In this document: positions 21,630 through 33,400 of the stretch, in pieces
How the letters are laid out: every line of letters begins with the position of its first letter
How positions within the stretch are numbered: position 1 is the stretch's first letter
Assembly: GCA_030374765.1 (NCBI GenBank)
Contig: JARGXX010000022.1
Location: 248,001-312,000 of the forward strand
Reading direction: 5' to 3'
Origin: Agarophyton chilense
Taxonomy: Eukaryota > Rhodophyta > Florideophyceae > Gracilariales > Gracilariaceae
Length of the DNA stretch: 64,000 bases
The notes under the pieces: generated by a model
What the model was told of the DNA's origin: nothing
What the model saw: only the letters and a program-made list of their open reading frames with translations
Databases searched by the model: none
Program-made: the position numbers and the translations under genes

Positions 21630-24193
21630 CATTCCTCGATGATCACTCACGGTATGTGTTCCTAGGTCTGGTGATGCATCGCAGTGCTCTTAGTGATGTG
21701 TTTGTGGGTATTGCGGCAAAGTTTAAGCAGCTTGGAGGAGTGCATATCAAAAGTTTGCACTCGGACGGTGCAGAAGAATATATCGCCCTGCAAGAGAACT
21801 TGGCAGCAGAACATGGCCTCACTTCTTTCTCTGCTCCATACACCCCCGAACACAACGCTATAGCTGAGCGCATCAATCGTACCATGGTGGAAGCTGCTCG
21901 ATCGTTGCTGATCCAAGCCGATCTACCAGAATGTTTGTGGCCATATGCCCTGAAACATGTTATCTTTGTGCGTAATCGAGTGCAACATTCTACTGTTAAC
22001 AACAGTCCCTACTTTCTGGTAACTGGAAATAAACCTTTGTTGAAGCACGTGCGTGTGTTTGGATGCACTGCATTCGTGCTAAGGACTCCGCGTGGACCCA
22101 AGTTCGAGTCTCGTGCACTTGAGGGAGTGTACTTGGAGACTCTTGAGCATGGTGTGTACAAGGTACTCGTCGTTGATAATGACGGTACTCCGCGTATTAT
22201 TGAGTCACGACATGTTACTTTTGATGAATCCAAGTTCCCTGGCGCATCATCTCTTGCCAACTACATGGATGATGAAAGTGCGTCAGATGCTGACTATAGC
22301 TCTGATATGGGATTATGTGATAGCATTGATGACGAATCGGATACCTTCACCGTCGATAATGTTGAGGAGGAGGTGGTTCATGACGGATCCTCGCACCTGA
22401 TTCCAGCACTCAGGCAGTCGGAGTCAGACTCCGGCAGCAATGAAGACGATGCACAGGATTCCGAAAGTGATGACGAAAGTGCTGCTGATGACCTTGATAC
22501 ATCTGCCAACGCTGATACGGAACCACGCTACCCGCGGCGCACGCGCCGTCAACCTCTGAGGTGGTTCATGGCAGGGTCTGCTCACTGTACATCGCAAGTC
22601 AAAGTCACTACTAGTGATGAGCCCTCACTCAAGGAGGCAATGTCCGCCAGTGCGGAGGAGCGTACCATGTGGCAAGCAGCCGTCGATGAAGAGTTTTCAT
22701 CATTGGAGTCGAAGCAAACTTGGAAACCTGATGACTCTCCTGCTTCACAACCACTACCAACTCACGTCATACTGAAGGTAAAGCGCAATGCTGATGGGTC
22801 AGTTGAACGTTTTAAGGCTCGTGTTGTAGCCGGTGGAAACCACCAAACATATGGTCAGGACTACATGGAGACTTATGCACCAGTTGTTTCGTTCTCTTTG
22901 CTTCGCATATTCTTGTATCTGACGTTATGCTTGCGCATGTATGTGGTACAGGTGGATGTGAAGACTGCGTTTCTCAATGGCGAACTTGAGGAAGATGTGT
23001 GGATCATGTCACCTCGAGGTATACCTGGCGTGACTTCACGATGCTTCAAATTGCTCAAGGCTATCTATGGACTGAAGCAAGCGCACTTGGCATGGCACAA
23101 CAAACTATGCGAGGATATGAAAAGCATATGTTTTGAAGAGTTACCGAGTGTACCTTGCGTGTTTCGCCGCCGAAACGACAGCAATGAGGATGCGTTCGTG
23201 CTAGTTTATGTGGATGACTTGCTAATATTCACAACTTCTGCCATGGAACGTGATGCGATTTTGGAGGAGCTTAAGTCGTTTTACGAGCTGCGTGTGGCGG
23301 ACGAAGTGAACTTGTACCTCGGCGTTGAATTCAAATGGACTTTAGATTCAGATGGTCGACCTGTGTCGCTGTATCTTGGTCAGTCACTGTACACGGAAAG
23401 CGTGTTGCGCCGTTTCGGGTTTCAGCGATCCAAGCCGGCATGCACCCCTATGGTAGAATCTTTTTTTACCCGGTGGACATCTGAGAAAGACAAATCCATC
23501 CAGGATACTCAGCTGTACCAGCAGATCATTGGATCGCTTTTGTATTTGGCACTGAGAACTCGGTTGGATATATTAGCACCCGTCCTAATCTTGGCTCGTT
23601 TTCAGAAATCGCCCACGGCCTACTGTCACAAGGCAGCAAAGCGGGTTCTTCGTTACCTTCGCGGTACAACTGGACATGGTGTGCACTATCACTCTGGCAT
23701 GGTGAAACTGGAGGCGTACGTTGACTCTGACTACGCTGCGGACACGCGTGATCGCAAGTCAATGTCTGGTTTCTTAGTGAAGCTTGGTAAAGCGACATGT
23801 ATGTGGGGCGCAAGAAAACAGGCTTCGGTGGCGTTGTCTACCGGCGAGGCCGAGTATTATGCTTTGACGCTTGCGTGTCAGGAGGTTATTTGGTTGAAGC
23901 GTGTGCTTAAGGAGATTGGATGGAAAGTGCAAGGTGCTGTGCCCATTCGTTCGGACAACCAGTGCGCCATTGACTGGGCAACTGGTGAACGCTGTCCGTC
24001 GGGTCGCGCTAAGCACATTGACGTTAAGTTGCACTTCGTTCGGGAACTAGTCAAGGATAGTCACATCAATGTGACGTACGTTCCAAGTGAAGACAATGAT
24101 GCGGACTTCCTAACTAAACCACTTGGCCCAGGTCTTCACAACAATAACGTGGACCGTGTTGGACTTGGCCGAGCAGTCGAGGAAGAGTGTTGA
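21630..24193 (+). pseudogene. Copia-A Pol fragment: integrase core, RT, RNase H
   Basis: The frame is open from the integrase core (FLDDHSRYVF) to the LTR-encoded stop, and keeps the second Asp and the Glu of the integrase triad, YVDDLL of RT and STGEAEY of RNase H. The gag, protease and integrase zinc region are missing. The frame stays open leftwards into the antisense of the B2 LTR, up to an ATG at 21542, giving a chimeric 883-codon frame. I treat that as an accident of the junction. Confidence 0.9.
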
Positions 24194-24861
24194 GGTTTGG
24201 TGGACTGTGCCCCTAAGCCCTTTGGAGTGTTGGAAATAGTGGAAAACAAAAAGTGGATTTAAGCATGGGCACTTTTGGGCACCCTCCGCGGAAAAACGCA
24301 TATGCGCCTCATCTCAATCTCAACGTGAAACGGCCATCTGATTGGCTACTGCAAATGCCCTCATGCAACGTGGTATGGACAAGTGGTCTGGTTCTAATGG
24401 GGCGTGTCGGGGCTTCGGCCCAAGTGGAGCGATTTGATTGGACGAGAGCGCTGAATGAGCACGGGCTATGCAGTTGGAGAGAATGTGCGAATGTGGGCTG
24501 GATACGGGGTTTGGCCGTAACAGCCGAATCTGGGCTGCGCGGGGTGGTTGGCACTGGCGCACCACTTTGGATGATTTTTTTGAGTTTTTATTTGATATGC
24601 TTCATGTTTGAAATGGTTTTGGCGCGCAACTCCTCGTCGCACAGTGGCAAGGTGTGAGACGTGGGTGACCCGCCGACGGTCAGCACCGGCGGCGGAAGTG
24701 CGTGCGAGGTAGATATAGTTTTCAATGACGGTCGCCAACGATCGAAGTAAATTGTCAAGGCTGACGACCTTCCTTTGTTTCTCTTCTTTTAATTTTCTCT
24801 TCTTCTCGTCTTTTCCCCCTCTTCTTCCTTTTCCTTTACCTAACCTGCGCTCACGTTGTGA
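24188..24861 (+). repeat. 3' LTR of A4
   Basis: It is a full-length LTR. Its first 27 bp or so carry the same variants as the A1 3' LTR (GGTGGACTG, CCCCTAAG); the rest resembles the 5' LTR copies at 1525, 12517 and 14066. Confidence 0.93.
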
Positions 24862-27227
24862 CTACGAACAGGTTGTGTCTCATGCACTACAGGCTCAACT
24901 GGTGTATCAGCTGCGGAATCATCAACAGAGCTGTCAGAAGCATCATCACAGTCAGGCAAAGGCGCAGAAGGGTCATCATCGCTGGGTCCACTAGATGTGT
25001 CAGATGTAGAGGTATCATGTGGACTAGACATATTACTAAAGTCAATGTCTGCGTAGTCCTCTTCCTCATAGCTAAACTGGTTGTCTGAGCCCGAAAACTC
25101 ATCAAACCGTACATCTCTTGACACAATCACCTTTTTCTTTTCAGAGTCCCACAACTTGTATCCGTGAGACCCTGGGGTGTACCCAAGAAAGATAGCTTCC
25201 ACACCACGCTCCTCTAGCTTCTTCAGCTTATGATCCACAACCTTGTACCAGCATCGGCTCCCAAACACACGCAGGTTGCTCACATCAGGCTTCTGACCGT
25301 GCCACAGTTCATATGGTGTCACACTACTTGGAAGAGCTTTGCAAGTCACACGGTTGCGCACATACACTGCAACATTCAGTGCCTCAGCCCAAAAGTGCTT
25401 TGGCAATTTCTTGTGACATAACATCGATCTGACCAAGTCCATGAGTGTGCGGTTGAACCGTTCGGCAAGTCCATTCTGCTGAGGATTGTAAGGCACAGTT
25501 CGCTGATGCTCAATACCGTGACGTTCAAGTTCTTTGGTAAAACGATGTGACAGATATTCACCTCCGTTGTCAGTGTGCAATGCTTTGAGCACACTGTCAC
25601 GTGCGGTGATGGTTTTCACTTGTCTGCCAGTTTGGTTTTGAACAAACTTGAGCCACCTTAGGAACATCTGGAACACCTCATCCTTAGTTTTGAGCCTGTA
25701 GAAGAAGCAGAAACGACTGTGATCATCGATGAATGTGACGAAGTAGTGCGAGCCTCCCAAGGATTTCACACTTACTGGACCTGACACATCGGAGTGAACA
25801 AGTTCCAGTACGTGTTTTGCTCGTTCCCCCCCTTGCTTGGGAGTCGGAGCACGGGTTGCTTTTCCTACTACACATGAGCCACACACATCTGAATCCTGCG
25901 CAATGTCTACATTGAGCCCTGACACAACCTTGTTTCGAGCCATATGCTTGATACCATCCACATTCACATGAGCCATTCGAGCATGCCATAGTGACAAGTC
26001 CGACACAAGTGCGCTGTTTACATCTGTACACTGGTGTGCAGCAGTGCAAAGGTAGTATAGGCCTTTGACGCGGCGCCCCAAGGCAACCACTTTTGACCCC
26101 TTGTATACACATACCTTCTCTTTTTCAAACACTACTTTGCACCCCACATCACAAATCGCCGATACAGAAAGCAAATGGTACCTTAAATTCGGTACATGAA
26201 CAACTTGCTTCAGCTGGCACTTTCGTTTGGACCCTTCCACAATCAGATCAAGCTCCACACTACCGTGACCAACAGACTCTAGTTTGGAATCATTACCGAT
26301 GCTAACGCCAGAAGACACCTTACTATCATATGTTTGGAACATGGATTCGTCAAAAGTCATGTGGGCAGTAGCACCAGAGTCAACAATCCAGTTACTGTTC
26401 GTGGCTTTATCAGAGCCAGTAGCAATGAGACATACAAAGTCAGAGTCGTTGCCTCCCGTACCTCGCTCATCGCTGAGCTCAGTATTGACAGTTGGGTGAG
26501 CAGCATCGACCTGATTCATGTTAGCCCCATCACGTTGCTTCTTGAAACAGTTCCTCTGGATATGACCCTTCTTATGACAATAATGACACTCGATGTTCTT
26601 CCATCGCGACTGCCTGCCAACCCAAGCTGCCTCACTTCCACCAGGCTCCTCCTTGGCACGATCGTTCATTAGCTGCTCTTCTTGCAGCAGACGACTCTTC
26701 ACAAACTCTAGAGTGAGTTGACGATCGCCAATCGTGGTATCAATTGCGACGATGAGGTGCTCGAATCTTTCCGGAAGTCCGCATAGGATGGCCATAGCGA
26801 TGTCCTCCTCCTCAACAACAACGTCCATACACTTCAGGTCCGATGCCAGATAACGTACACGGTTGATGAACTGTAGCATTTTCTCATCATCACGCATCTT
26901 GGCAGAGTAGAAGGACCGTCGGGCGTTGATTTTGTTGAGCAGAGTCTTGCGTTGGAACACATCGCAAATGGCTTTCCACATATCGGCAGCGTTGTCGGCG
27001 TCCCGCACATGATCTAAATGCTCATCACTGAGTGTGAGACCAATAATAGCTCTGGCCTTGGCATCTTTCTTTTTCCAAGTCGACAGCTCATCTTCGTCAG
27101 TGGGTCTAACAGAGTCGAGGTGGCCGTCGAGGTCCTTGAGTGCAAGCAGCAGCTCAATCTTCTGCTTCCATACGTGGAAGTTATCCTCAACCAGCTTTTC
27201 GATTTTCACCCCACTGAACGAATCCAT
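24862..27227 (-). pseudogene. Copia-B polyprotein, 3'-truncated (gag, protease, integrase)
   Basis: It starts at the ATG of MDSFSGVKIEKL and stays open to the junction near HETQPVR, after which the frame runs a few codons into the A4 LTR. The zinc knuckle, protease DSGA and integrase HHCC plus triad are all present. RT and RNase H are lost. Confidence 0.9.
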
Positions 27228-28430
27228 GTTGTGCAAAGTGTCACAAGAGGCCGAGAGAGATGGCTTGGCAGCAACAGACAAGTGAACAACAACAACAGAC
27301 AACAACAACAAAGTAAAAACAACAAACAACAAATAATTCTTCAAGATTGAACAGACAATAGTCTGCGGGCGCACTGGCAGGGCTTCCTATACCCGCGTCC
27401 CTAAAGGTCGGACCCCTGGCCCTCAGAGCTCTTCTGGGTAGATAACGGTTTTCTGCAGTCTACCTCCTCCCACGTCAAAAGGAGAAGGCGCGTTGCTCCT
27501 TACGAGGCTTCCAGAGGATGGTTACTGACCGAAGATATGCCTTCACCAAGTTGACCCTCTCTGGCCTCTTTCAAGAACTAGCGCGACCTCGAACCCGAAG
27601 CTACTTCAACACCAAGATACGCTTCTAACAAGCAATCAATGAAGATCGCACGCGGCCTGATCCTGGAAAGGAGGTTAGCCTTCGAAACGTCGCCTCCCCG
27701 CGTACTGCGGATCAAAAGCTCCTTATGGATGCTGTTCACAACAGTCCAAGTGCCCAACCACAAAGGTCGGGCTCACACACAAAGTCAAACAACCAGCCAA
27801 ATGCAGTGCGCCACGGCACCCCGTCCACAAATGCACCCGCAAAGTTCAACCAGATCTTTCGACCGTCACTGTTATCCGCCCTAAAAGGACCAGTGGGGAA
27901 CCCGCTTGACAATACACCTGCTTTGGTTCAAGCCGCCAGGCTAACGTCCCCGAGTACAAGGAATCACCCAAAGTACCTCGGATCAACCGCTCGTCGCACA
28001 GGCAAAGATGCAGACCAACCACACAAACACACACGAACGCTGAGCCAAGAACTCCAGGCCCAGACTTCAACAAACACGGTCCTCAACCTCTCAGATCAGA
28101 ACCCGCAAACACGACGCAGGGATCCACAAAACAACGAAAGAGAGGGAGACCAAACGAAACGGATAGCGATCGACAAACACGGGCAACAACGAGAACCAAA
28201 ACACAATCACGATAATAACGTCCAACCACTACCACCACAACGCCCTCAGGGAGAAACGCAAGACCGAAAAAAAATACCAACACCAACCCACGATACGGTC
28301 ACACACCCGACGAAACGGCTACTACGGCGGAAACGAAGAGAATAGAACAGCGAAACGGGTGAACGGCGGTGCGGGAGAGCGGCGAGAGACGAACTAGACG
28401 GCAGAAGTCAGCGGGGCTGGGCCCATAACC

Positions 28431-29117
28431 TGTTGGATAGGGAAATGCTGAAGGAAAGGTTGAGGGATGAAAGGTAAGTTCGCCAGCTCTGGCTTGGATT
28501 TACTTGGAGGCGCTCAAACTTTCACTTATATACTACTTCAAAACGTCAGCTGTCTAGACTCCAACCCAAAGTAAACCCTAGACTACAAAGCAGGGACACT
28601 CAATACTACCAATCATATTCAAGCATGACATTAACCCTAGTCAATGTTCATTGCAGCGCACAACAAGGCAATATACAGTGTACAGCCCATAATTACACTG
28701 ACGTGTGCACAAATTCAATATGCCAGCACACACTACTTGCAATCCGCCTCCATACACATTCACGTTCCAGCACAGTACACCAAGTCTCCTGTAATACACA
28801 TGTCACGTCTCTTCTCCAAGTACATTCGTTACACCTTGTGAGATGTGTTCATAGTACACCAGCTGGACATGTTGAACAGCGTGCACAGTAGTACAAGTAG
28901 ACCATGTACACACGTGTACCACAGACAAACCCAATAGTGCCATACCACTTGTACACACCGCATTGCATGTGCACATTTGCAGTAGCCAATCACAGCCCGA
29001 GTTCACGTTGAGATCCGACTGACACGCATATGCGCTTTTCCAGAGGCACCCTCCAAAACAGCCCATGCTCCCCTGCACTTTTGGTTTTCAGTGACAGCAC
29101 AGGGTCAACAGCCAACA
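28431..29117 (-). repeat. 5' LTR of B3
   Basis: It is a 687-bp LTR with termini TGTTGG and CCAACA. The right flank on the plus strand begins CCTAC and is GC-rich unique sequence. Confidence 0.93.
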
Positions 29118-31193
29118 CCTACCGCCCACACTGCCCGCCCGTACGCGTACGAGCCGCCGGCGAGCCCGCGCGCACGCGCGCCAGCCCCTGCGCAGTGAAA
29201 GAAGCGGGCTAGACCAGTTTCGTAAATACGCCGCGCGTGACGTGGCGCAGTTGCGGCTGGTGCGTAGCCAATGTGCGAGAAAATATTATCACCACGCCTT
29301 ACTGAGTCGCCATTGTGGCGCCGCGTTTTCGCCTGCCGCCACACGCTTTTTGGACGCGCTGAGGGCAAGGGCAAATGGCGAGGAAGTGGAGGAAAGGGAA
29401 AGGGTGACAAATTTTGTGGTTGTTAGAAGCGGTGGAGGACCTGAAGTTGGTGAGTTTGAGAGAGAAACCGGAGCTGCCGCGCGCGCTGCTCATGCATCAG
29501 CCTGGAGAGAATTTTCCGGCGGGATGAAAGGCGCGGTGGAGGAAGGCGGAAGTGGAGGTGGGGGTGCGCGCGCTGGACAGAGCGGGACCTGATTTGTTGA
29601 AGCTTGTACCTCATTCAGTGACATACGCACAACGGGCGTGTTCTGAGACACCACAAGATTGAAGTCTCATCAAGTTGTGGTGATGGAGATTGTTATGCAG
29701 GCTGGACGACCGCTAAGACTGTGCCAAACCTGCGCGAGAGTTTGATCACGCATGGTGAACGTTCGACGCAACAAGGAAATGCATTTGTGTTTCATGTGTT
29801 GCAGAGTATGACCGAGCTTACTTGTTTCAAGACGCTGGAGGTTAGGACTCGGTCGAGTTGCTTGAATAGTAACTACGAAAAGTGGATAAGAAATTCGACA
29901 ACGACATCACTCCATCCAGAGCTGCTGTCAATCGAGTCCGAGAGTTATACGTCTGCACCGCCACTTTATGAGAGTTCTTTGGTTCACAACAGTCTTCTGC
30001 AAACAAGGCTGCCCCAAATCAAGCAGCTTGTGAGTTTATTTTTCACAAACGCGCAGATGCAATCGTTCTAATTGCATAATTGCACCTGATGCAGATGTTA
30101 TGTACTGTGTATCATGATGGCTGTGATTCCCATGTAATATGTCCTTCCAACATCTGCCAAAGCGCCGGGTACAAGCAGAAATGCCATTTATACGCATAAG
30201 AAACCTGCCAGATTTGTTTGCTACGATCGCAAAACGCGAGCGCAGTTGAATCAACGCCCAGTTTCTTGTTATCCTACTTGTCCTGATGAGTGTATACCGT
30301 ATCGTAGATCATCTTCCAACAACTTTCATACCCGTACAGCAGTGTGCAATGCCGTGTGATTGACTCTTTTGTGGGCGAACAACCGAGCAATGCACCCCAA
30401 TGGAATGTCATTGCTAAGAACGCATGTGAGTAAGCAACCCGTCGTCTTGCAAGTGAGTAAAACATAATTGGCATCACGCCTAACGAGGCCACGATAAAGC
30501 TTGATTCGTTCAAGCAAAAGAGGATCCCTAAACCTTCCATTTTTTGTCGATTGCGTGTTCGAGACCCCTTTAAATCTATATAGATTGAAATCTATATCAG
30601 AATCTCAGAGATCATTGATTGTACACCCAGCTCCACGCATCACGGTTGCACAGGCGCATCTGTGGAATACTGGCGTGTAACGCTATCGACCACGAGCATG
30701 GATGAGACAGAAGATTAACGACTGTGAGCTTCTCAAGACGCATCAGAAGACCCTGTGGAGTGGTGGAGGTCGTGTTTTATGTAGCTTTTGCCTGTTTTTA
30801 GATTGACTGAAGCTGCCAAATGCGATGACGGAAACATTTTATTTACAGACTGCACAGAGAACCGGGGAAAAGACGAATGTGGCGACTAAAAAGGGAATGG
30901 TGGTCATGACTGTGAATCGGTGCAGAGAGAGTGGCTTGTTTGGAAGAGTGGCTCTTTCGAGACAGTAATAGCCAAACCCAAATGGTGAGAATGCGCGATG
31001 TGAAGGCGAAGCGGTAAAATCAACTTTACGCACAGTAGCTTATGGCTCAGGTAGCAACACTATGAACTTATAGAAAGCACACTTCAAATTGCTGTACACG
31101 TGACCTCTGCACTCCGCACTCTTATTGCACAGGGAAACCTTACCTTGAACAGTTTCCAAACGAGTTCTAGATGCATTCTTCTCACCCACTGTG
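29118..31193. other. Unique region without a recognised gene
   Basis: The first 500 bp are GC- and CpG-rich, with GC-only runs near 29130-29190, and could be a promoter or a first exon. The open frames here (for example 29242-29592 plus and 30274-30540 minus) are short and show no domain I recognise. A small AT-rich palindrome (ATCTATATAGAT) lies near 30577. No transposon hallmark was seen. Confidence 0.5.
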
Positions 31194-31198
31194 CTTTA

Positions 31199-31349
31199 TG
31201 TGGGCCACGTGTGGTGCACAGCACACCACACGTGTCCCGGAAGATTAGATTATACAAACCCGGCGACGCGAGCAGCGACGCCGGGTAGAGGGGAAGATAG
31301 GGAGAGAAAAATAAAAGAAAGGGTACGCTTGCCCAAAAACAAGCTCACA
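31199..31349 (+). repeat. 5' LTR of G1 (151 bp)
   Basis: It begins TGTGGGCC and ends CTCACA. It contains a 12-bp inverted repeat (CACGTGTGGTGC and its complement, one mismatch here), a TATA-like site changed to TATACAAA, and a GC-rich hairpin CCCGGCG..CGCCGGG just downstream. At about 150 bp it is very short for a gypsy LTR. Confidence 0.9.
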
Positions 31350-31372
31350 TGGTACCGCATCCAAGGTTCGAA
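31350..31372 (+). promoter_or_regulatory. Primer-binding site of G1
   Basis: TGGTACCGCATCCAAGG and the next six bases follow the LTR directly. The reverse complement has the geometry of a tRNA 3' end: T-loop TTCGAAC, a 5-nt stem strand, a 7-nt acceptor strand ATGCGGT, discriminator A, and CCA. The matching tRNA would begin ACCGCAT; I cannot name its amino acid. The ATG at 31349 is made by the last LTR base plus this site. Confidence 0.8.
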
Positions 31373-31381
31373 GAAGTAACA

Positions 31382-33397
31382 ATGTCGTCGTCATCTAACG
31401 TTCCGAGCGTTGTTTTCACCTGTGATTCGTCGGCCGACGTCGGTCGTTTCTTTTTCGCATATGAGAATGTCGTCATGCGAGGGAAGTCTGACGAAGAAAT
31501 GGCTCTGCAGCTATTATGTCATCTAGAGGGAATCGCGTTTGATTTCTTCTACGAGAACTTCGCACGTGAAGATTCCCTCACCGAAGAGGCCAAGAAGTAC
31601 ACGGTTGTGAAGTCGAAGGTTATGGCGGAGTTCATGAGGAAGACCCCGTCGGAGGAGGAAGTCCGCTTGGCAGTCGCTGCTAAGCTGGATTCGAAGGATG
31701 TGATGGGCTCCCTGGCCCATTTGGACCCGTTGTACACCCGTGCAGGGTTTAACGATAAGGCCTCGTTTGGGCTGCTCCGCAATACCGTTGCGGACCTCCC
31801 GGGTATGGCTCGTTTCGTCATGTACCGCTCTCCGAGCGACTACAAGTGGTTGAGGAAGGCCGTCCAGGAGTACGAGGTTGGCCGCAAGGCCTTCTTTGTC
31901 GACCGCGAAGAGCCCCAAGTTGTTAAGGATATGAAGAGGAAGATTCTCTTAAGGCCCGGCGCTCGCTCTGGAACCGCTCAACAGGTGGAGAGCAAGGTCG
32001 AACAGTTGGCGGGGCAGTTCGAGGAGCTCTCCCTCATCGTGAAAAAGAAGTTTGAAGGTTCTGCAGTTTCTGGAGACAAGGATTGGACGTGCAGTTATTG
32101 CAAGAAGCCAGGACATGGAGCAAACCGTTGCCCATCCAACCCGCATCGTGACACAAGGTGTGCGCGTTGTGGCAAGATGGGCCACTCCGAGACCACTTGC
32201 TGGTCGAAGATCAAGAGAGAAGACACCCGTACCGTCGTATTTGAGGGCGCTAGGTTCGAATCAACGGAAGAAATGAAGCAAAAGAAGGAAGATAGTGTTG
32301 ATCATGTTGCAGTTGTGCAGGAAAGTACTGCCGAGGATGTCGTTGCCGCCGCGAAGAGGAATGCGGATGGGCAGGCACTCCCCAAACAGCCCCGCAGCAA
32401 CTTGATGGACATTGACGCCTTGGTCAACCGCACCTCCATGGCCCCTCGCACTGTTGCGAGAGCTAAGGCGAAGAGGAAGGCCAAGAAGACGAGGAGGACG
32501 AAGAGTTCTTCCTATGGATTACAGGATCACGTTGGAAAGTACAACTTTATGGCCGAGTTAGCGGCTTCCACATCTGGATTGACCTTTGGGCAGTTGCTAC
32601 GTGGGGATGCAGAGGAGGCTAGAAAGCTCTTGAAGCGCCTTTTGTCAGGCAGAGTGCCGTTGACTCATGTTTCCGTTCTGCATGCCACCGACCTTCCCCG
32701 TCGGTTGAAGGTGGTCGCCGTCAGGCTCTATGGAACAGAGGCAAACGCCCTCCTGGACTCTGGAGCAGTGCCGAACCTTCTCTCGTCACGAATGTGTGAG
32801 CAGTTGACCATCCAACCTGCCCTTACCACGAGGAGAGTGACAGTTGCAGATGGATCAGCCGCTAGTGTGTTTGGTTGTGTGATGGACATTCCAGTCTCCT
32901 TCGAAAAGCTAGGAGTTCCTCTAGACTTCCTAGTTGTTCAGAACACCCCATTCGATGTCATAATAGTGTGCCCGACGTTAGAAGCCTTGCAGGCACAGCT
33001 GGACTTCAGCCGTCAGCGGGTGAGTCTTTCTGTTGGCACCAAAGAAGTGCAGTTGCCCCTATACAATGAGCCTCCCATCATCAATGGAGCTCACACAGAG
33101 AGTGAGGACTTTACATCCCCAGAGCACTCGGGATCGGATGAAGTTCCGGTTGAGTCGTCTTCGTCCTCGTCGAGTTCGGGGGACGAATCGGATGGCGAAC
33201 CTGAATTGGTTCTTGCCATCATGAATATGGAACCGTACGAGCCAGACTTGGAGTCGGTGATGGATGCAGTGGAGACCTCGAGTGAGGACGAGGAGATTAG
33301 CCGATCGGCACTCCTAGCTTCGAAGCTGAAACATCTTCCCCTAGAGGTTCATGGGAGCCTGACCGTCACGCTCAAGGAGACTGACATCATAGCTTGA
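31382..33397 (+). CDS. G1 Gag and aspartic protease, 671 aa
   Basis: I start at the ATG of MSSSSNVPSVVF rather than the ATG at 31349, which overlaps the primer-binding site. Two zinc knuckles lie side by side near residues 237-271 (CSYCKKPGHGANRC and CARCGKMGHSETTC). A basic stretch rich in Lys and Arg follows near residue 360. The protease motif LLDSGAVPN is near residue 458. The C-terminal part is acidic and Ser-rich. It ends in UGA. The pol frame follows in the same reading frame after GAC, so the two were probably one polyprotein. Confidence 0.9.
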   Translation: MSSSSNVPSVVFTCDSSADVGRFFFAYENVVMRGKSDEEMALQLLCHLEGIAFDFFYENFAREDSLTEEAKKYTVVKSKVMAEFMRKTPSEEEVRLAVAAKLDSKDVMGSLAHLDPLYTRAGFNDKASFGLLRNTVADLPGMARFVMYRSPSDYKWLRKAVQEYEVGRKAFFVDREEPQVVKDMKRKILLRPGARSGTAQQVESKVEQLAGQFEELSLIVKKKFEGSAVSGDKDWTCSYCKKPGHGANRCPSNPHRDTRCARCGKMGHSETTCWSKIKREDTRTVVFEGARFESTEEMKQKKEDSVDHVAVVQESTAEDVVAAAKRNADGQALPKQPRSNLMDIDALVNRTSMAPRTVARAKAKRKAKKTRRTKSSSYGLQDHVGKYNFMAELAASTSGLTFGQLLRGDAEEARKLLKRLLSGRVPLTHVSVLHATDLPRRLKVVAVRLYGTEANALLDSGAVPNLLSSRMCEQLTIQPALTTRRVTVADGSAASVFGCVMDIPVSFEKLGVPLDFLVVQNTPFDVIIVCPTLEALQAQLDFSRQRVSLSVGTKEVQLPLYNEPPIINGAHTESEDFTSPEHSGSDEVPVESSSSSSSSGDESDGEPELVLAIMNMEPYEPDLESVMDAVETSSEDEEISRSALLASKLKHLPLEVHGSLTVTLKETDIIA

Positions 33398-33400
33398 GAC

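Larger units (their letters stand above)
21630..24861 (+). mobile_element. Copia-A fragment A4 (integrase to 3' LTR)
   Basis: It corresponds to A1 from position 4849 onward, through integrase, RT and RNase H, and has a complete 674-bp 3' LTR at 24188-24861. At its right end it joins copia-B coding sequence of B3 without an intervening spacer. It is close to A1 but not identical, with several amino acid differences. Confidence 0.93.
24862..29117 (-). mobile_element. Ty1/copia retrotransposon B3, 3' part missing
   Basis: In element orientation it has the 5' LTR (29117-28431), primer-binding site (28430-28416), leader with the conserved block (27568-27365) and gag to integrase coding sequence, then is cut at 24862 by the A4 LTR. 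The outer LTR end meets non-repetitive sequence at 29118, the right border of the nested copia cluster. Confidence 0.93.

Noticed and set aside
29242-29592. Gene in the GC-rich stretch right of B3
   Set aside because: Overlapping frames on both strands are open because of GC content, and none shows a motif or a convincing start context.
30274-30540. Possible membrane protein on the minus strand
   Set aside because: It is short, with hydrophobic stretches but no recognised family, and an overlapping frame looks equally plausible.
31349-31381. Earlier ATG for G1 gag
   Set aside because: It is formed by the last LTR base and the primer-binding site; the ATG at 31382 fits better.
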